DNA of 64,000 nucleotides. It comes from Chryseobacterium arthrosphaerae. GTDB lineage: Bacteria; Bacteroidota; Bacteroidia; Flavobacteriales; Weeksellaceae. The notes under the pieces are model-generated. The model was not told where the DNA came from. It ran no database searches and saw nothing but the letters and a program-made list of their open reading frames with translations. The stretch's first letter is position 1. Every line of letters starts with the position of its first letter. The stretch is from positions 310,001 through 374,000 of the forward strand of contig NZ_MAYG01000001.1 of assembly GCF_001684965.1 (NCBI RefSeq), read 5' to 3'. The translations under genes were made by a program, and so were the position numbers. Shown piece after piece: positions 62,632 through 64,000 of the stretch.

Positions 62632-64000
62632 ATGTTAAACAGGAGGACGGGAAATTTATTTTTAGTATTGCTTTTTGCTTTTATAGGAACCTTCATCTTT
62701 GCCCAGGACAGAAGTAAGTTACTTTCTACAAAAAAGCCCGGAGCTGCTGCCATGAAGGCCGGAAATTTTATTGATGTCAATGCGGCCAGCTATCCTGAAT
62801 CAAGCTATAATATTACCAACTTGGTAAAGAATGTTCTTATTTCGGGAGGAAACTGTGTTTCCACCAGTGTGAGCAATGTTGTGGTCTCTCCCAATTTAGC
62901 GGCAAGCAATCCAAACAGAAGCTGGGGCTTCTTTAATAAGGCATCCACCAATTTCCCTTTTGCTAAAGGAGTTGTGCTTACTACAGGATATGCCAATAAA
63001 ACAGGAAATACGTACTATCCTAACCTGAGTGATGATATCGGAACAGGAGGAGATATGGACCTTGCTACTGCTTTAGGAATTGATAATTCAAGATTAAAGG
63101 ATGCCACTTTTATAGAGTTCGATTTCGTGGCAGCTTCTACTGAGGTTACATTCCGGTACCTGTTTGCTTCCAAAGAATATGATCCTGCCTATCAGTTTCC
63201 GTGTAGAATTACAGATGGTTTTGCACTATTGCTGAAGAAAGTCGGTGATCCTACCTACACAAATCTTGCCGTACTTCCGGGAGGTGCCGGACCTGTGAGT
63301 GTGACCAATATTCACCCGCTAATTCCGGCAGGGACTTCATCACCGGGATGTGCTGCTCAGAATGCAGCTTATTTTGCCGGCATAAATTCAGCCCATATTG
63401 AAACAAATTTCGATGGGCGTACCATTCCTTTGACATCAAAAGCGAATGTTATACCGGGGGAAACTTACCATTTTAAAATTGTTTTGGCAGATTACGATGA
63501 CTCAAGCTTTGATTCAGCAGTATTCTTCGAAGCCGGCTCATTTGATATCGGGGTAAAGATTCTGGATGCAGCAGGAGCTCAGCTTCCGGCGTCTATCAAT
63601 GTGTGTGACAATGCTCCACAGGTTTTTACCGCTTCTGTTCAGGCTTCCAATGCAACCTATCAGTGGTTTTTAAACGGCAATCCGATTCCGGGAGCCACTG
63701 CTGCTACTTATACAGCAACGCAACCGGGGACCTATACCATTAAAGTGACCATCCCGGGAAATTCATGTCCCGGAGAAGCTACTGTTACCATAGTGGGAGG
63801 AACTTCTCCTACAGTACAAAATGCAACTTTAACCGCTTGTTATACAGCTGGAAATGCTGTGTTTAATTTGCCGTCAGCCCAGGCAGCGATAAGTACCACT
63901 CCGGGAGCTACATTCTCCTATTATGCGAATCAGGCAGATGCCAATGCCGGAAATGCCAATACAATTCCAACCCCTGCAACGTATTCAAGCCCGGGTGGGC
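62632..64000 (+). CDS. choice-of-anchor L surface protein (3' part cut by window edge)
   Basis: Starts at ATG 62632 (MLNRRTGNLFLVLLFAFIG, a signal peptide) and stays open for 456 codons to the window edge. It closely follows the preceding protein: NFIDVNAASYPES, FRYLFASKEYDPAYQFPCRITDGFALLL, NIHPLIPAG, NFDGRTIPLTS, and CDNAPQVFTASVQAS all have counterparts in the same order. It ends inside the second Ig-like repeat. A type B T9SS sorting domain is expected beyond the edge. The pair arose by tandem duplication; each copy has its own -7 box. Confidence 0.9.
   Translation, partial: MLNRRTGNLFLVLLFAFIGTFIFAQDRSKLLSTKKPGAAAMKAGNFIDVNAASYPESSYNITNLVKNVLISGGNCVSTSVSNVVVSPNLAASNPNRSWGFFNKASTNFPFAKGVVLTTGYANKTGNTYYPNLSDDIGTGGDMDLATALGIDNSRLKDATFIEFDFVAASTEVTFRYLFASKEYDPAYQFPCRITDGFALLLKKVGDPTYTNLAVLPGGAGPVSVTNIHPLIPAGTSSPGCAAQNAAYFAGINSAHIETNFDGRTIPLTSKANVIPGETYHFKIVLADYDDSSFDSAVFFEAGSFDIGVKILDAAGAQLPASINVCDNAPQVFTASVQASNATYQWFLNGNPIPGATAATYTATQPGTYTIKVTIPGNSCPGEATVTIVGGTSPTVQNATLTACYTAGNAVFNLPSAQAAISTTPGATFSYYANQADANAGNANTIPTPATYSSPGG

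Noticed and set aside
1..64000. tRNA, rRNA, riboswitch, prophage, IS or integrase
   Set aside because: I looked for cloverleaf-like segments, transposase or integrase motifs and phage genes and saw none that I could support.

Overview
The window looks like a chromosomal segment of a flavobacterium, most likely Chryseobacterium or a close relative in the Weeksellaceae. The DNA is AT-rich and intergenic regions are short. Genes lack clear Shine-Dalgarno sequences, and many are preceded by the Bacteroidetes -7 element TAnnTTTG. The proteins fit this: type IX secretion (T9SS) cargo with type A and type B sorting domains, a fused branched-chain 2-oxoacid dehydrogenase E1, an archaeal-type prolyl-tRNA synthetase, OmpP1/FadL and choice-of-anchor L proteins. 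This placement is an inference from gene content; no rRNA, tRNA, insertion sequence, prophage, CRISPR array or recognisable defence island was seen.

Layout. 1-3.0 kb: two tandem paralogous membrane proteins and an ABC-2 exporter pair with a strong palindrome in front. 3.0-8.6 kb: an AAA+ ATPase with an odd Walker A, an FAD oxidoreductase, small membrane proteins, prfB and a DedA protein. 8.6-14.4 kb: a repeat-rich gap, a lipoprotein esterase, a serine hydrolase, a frameshifted secreted-protein gene that has no usable in-frame start, a DUF808 membrane protein and a secreted HExxH protein. 14.4-20.7 kb: dnaJ-grpE, an NRAMP Mn/Fe transporter, a DUF937-OmpA fusion and proS. 20.8-28.1 kb: a Trp/Gly-rich lipoprotein, an OmpP1/FadL porin, a ZIP transporter, two methyltransferases, a small tandem duplication and a glycosyltransferase. 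28.1-34.1 kb: a PLP gamma-lyase divergent from an Lrp regulator, a bestrophin, and the E1 alpha-beta fusion. 34.5-39.2 kb: DNA polymerase III alpha with a fused DnaQ-type exonuclease. 39.5-47 kb: T9SS cargo, a voltage-gated K+ channel with a zinc ribbon, a Nif3 protein and a cysteine-free C4-zinc-ribbon homologue. 47-52 kb: an acyl-CoA ligase, an acyl-CoA dehydrogenase and a DUF4349 lipoprotein. 52.2-52.8 kb: a non-coding tandem array of about 252-bp units. 52.9-60 kb: prfC, two tandem membrane paralogues, then CPBP protease, rdgB, RNase Z, a TIGR02757 protein and a DUF1003-like protein with a pure heptad-repeat tail. 60-64 kb: two tandem choice-of-anchor L surface proteins, the second cut by the window edge.

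Most of the window is housekeeping: translation (prfB, prfC, proS), replication (dnaE), chaperones (dnaJ, grpE), nucleotide and RNA quality control (rdgB, rnz), fatty-acid and branched-chain catabolism, and cell-surface proteins. I did not find a clear new multi-gene system. The observations most worth following up are the 252-bp tandem array, the heptad minisatellite in the DUF1003-like gene, perfect inverted repeats overlapping promoter regions, the frameshifted secreted gene, and repeated erosion of metal sites (DnaJ zinc centre I, ProRS, the C4 zinc ribbon, the DnaE PHP domain).
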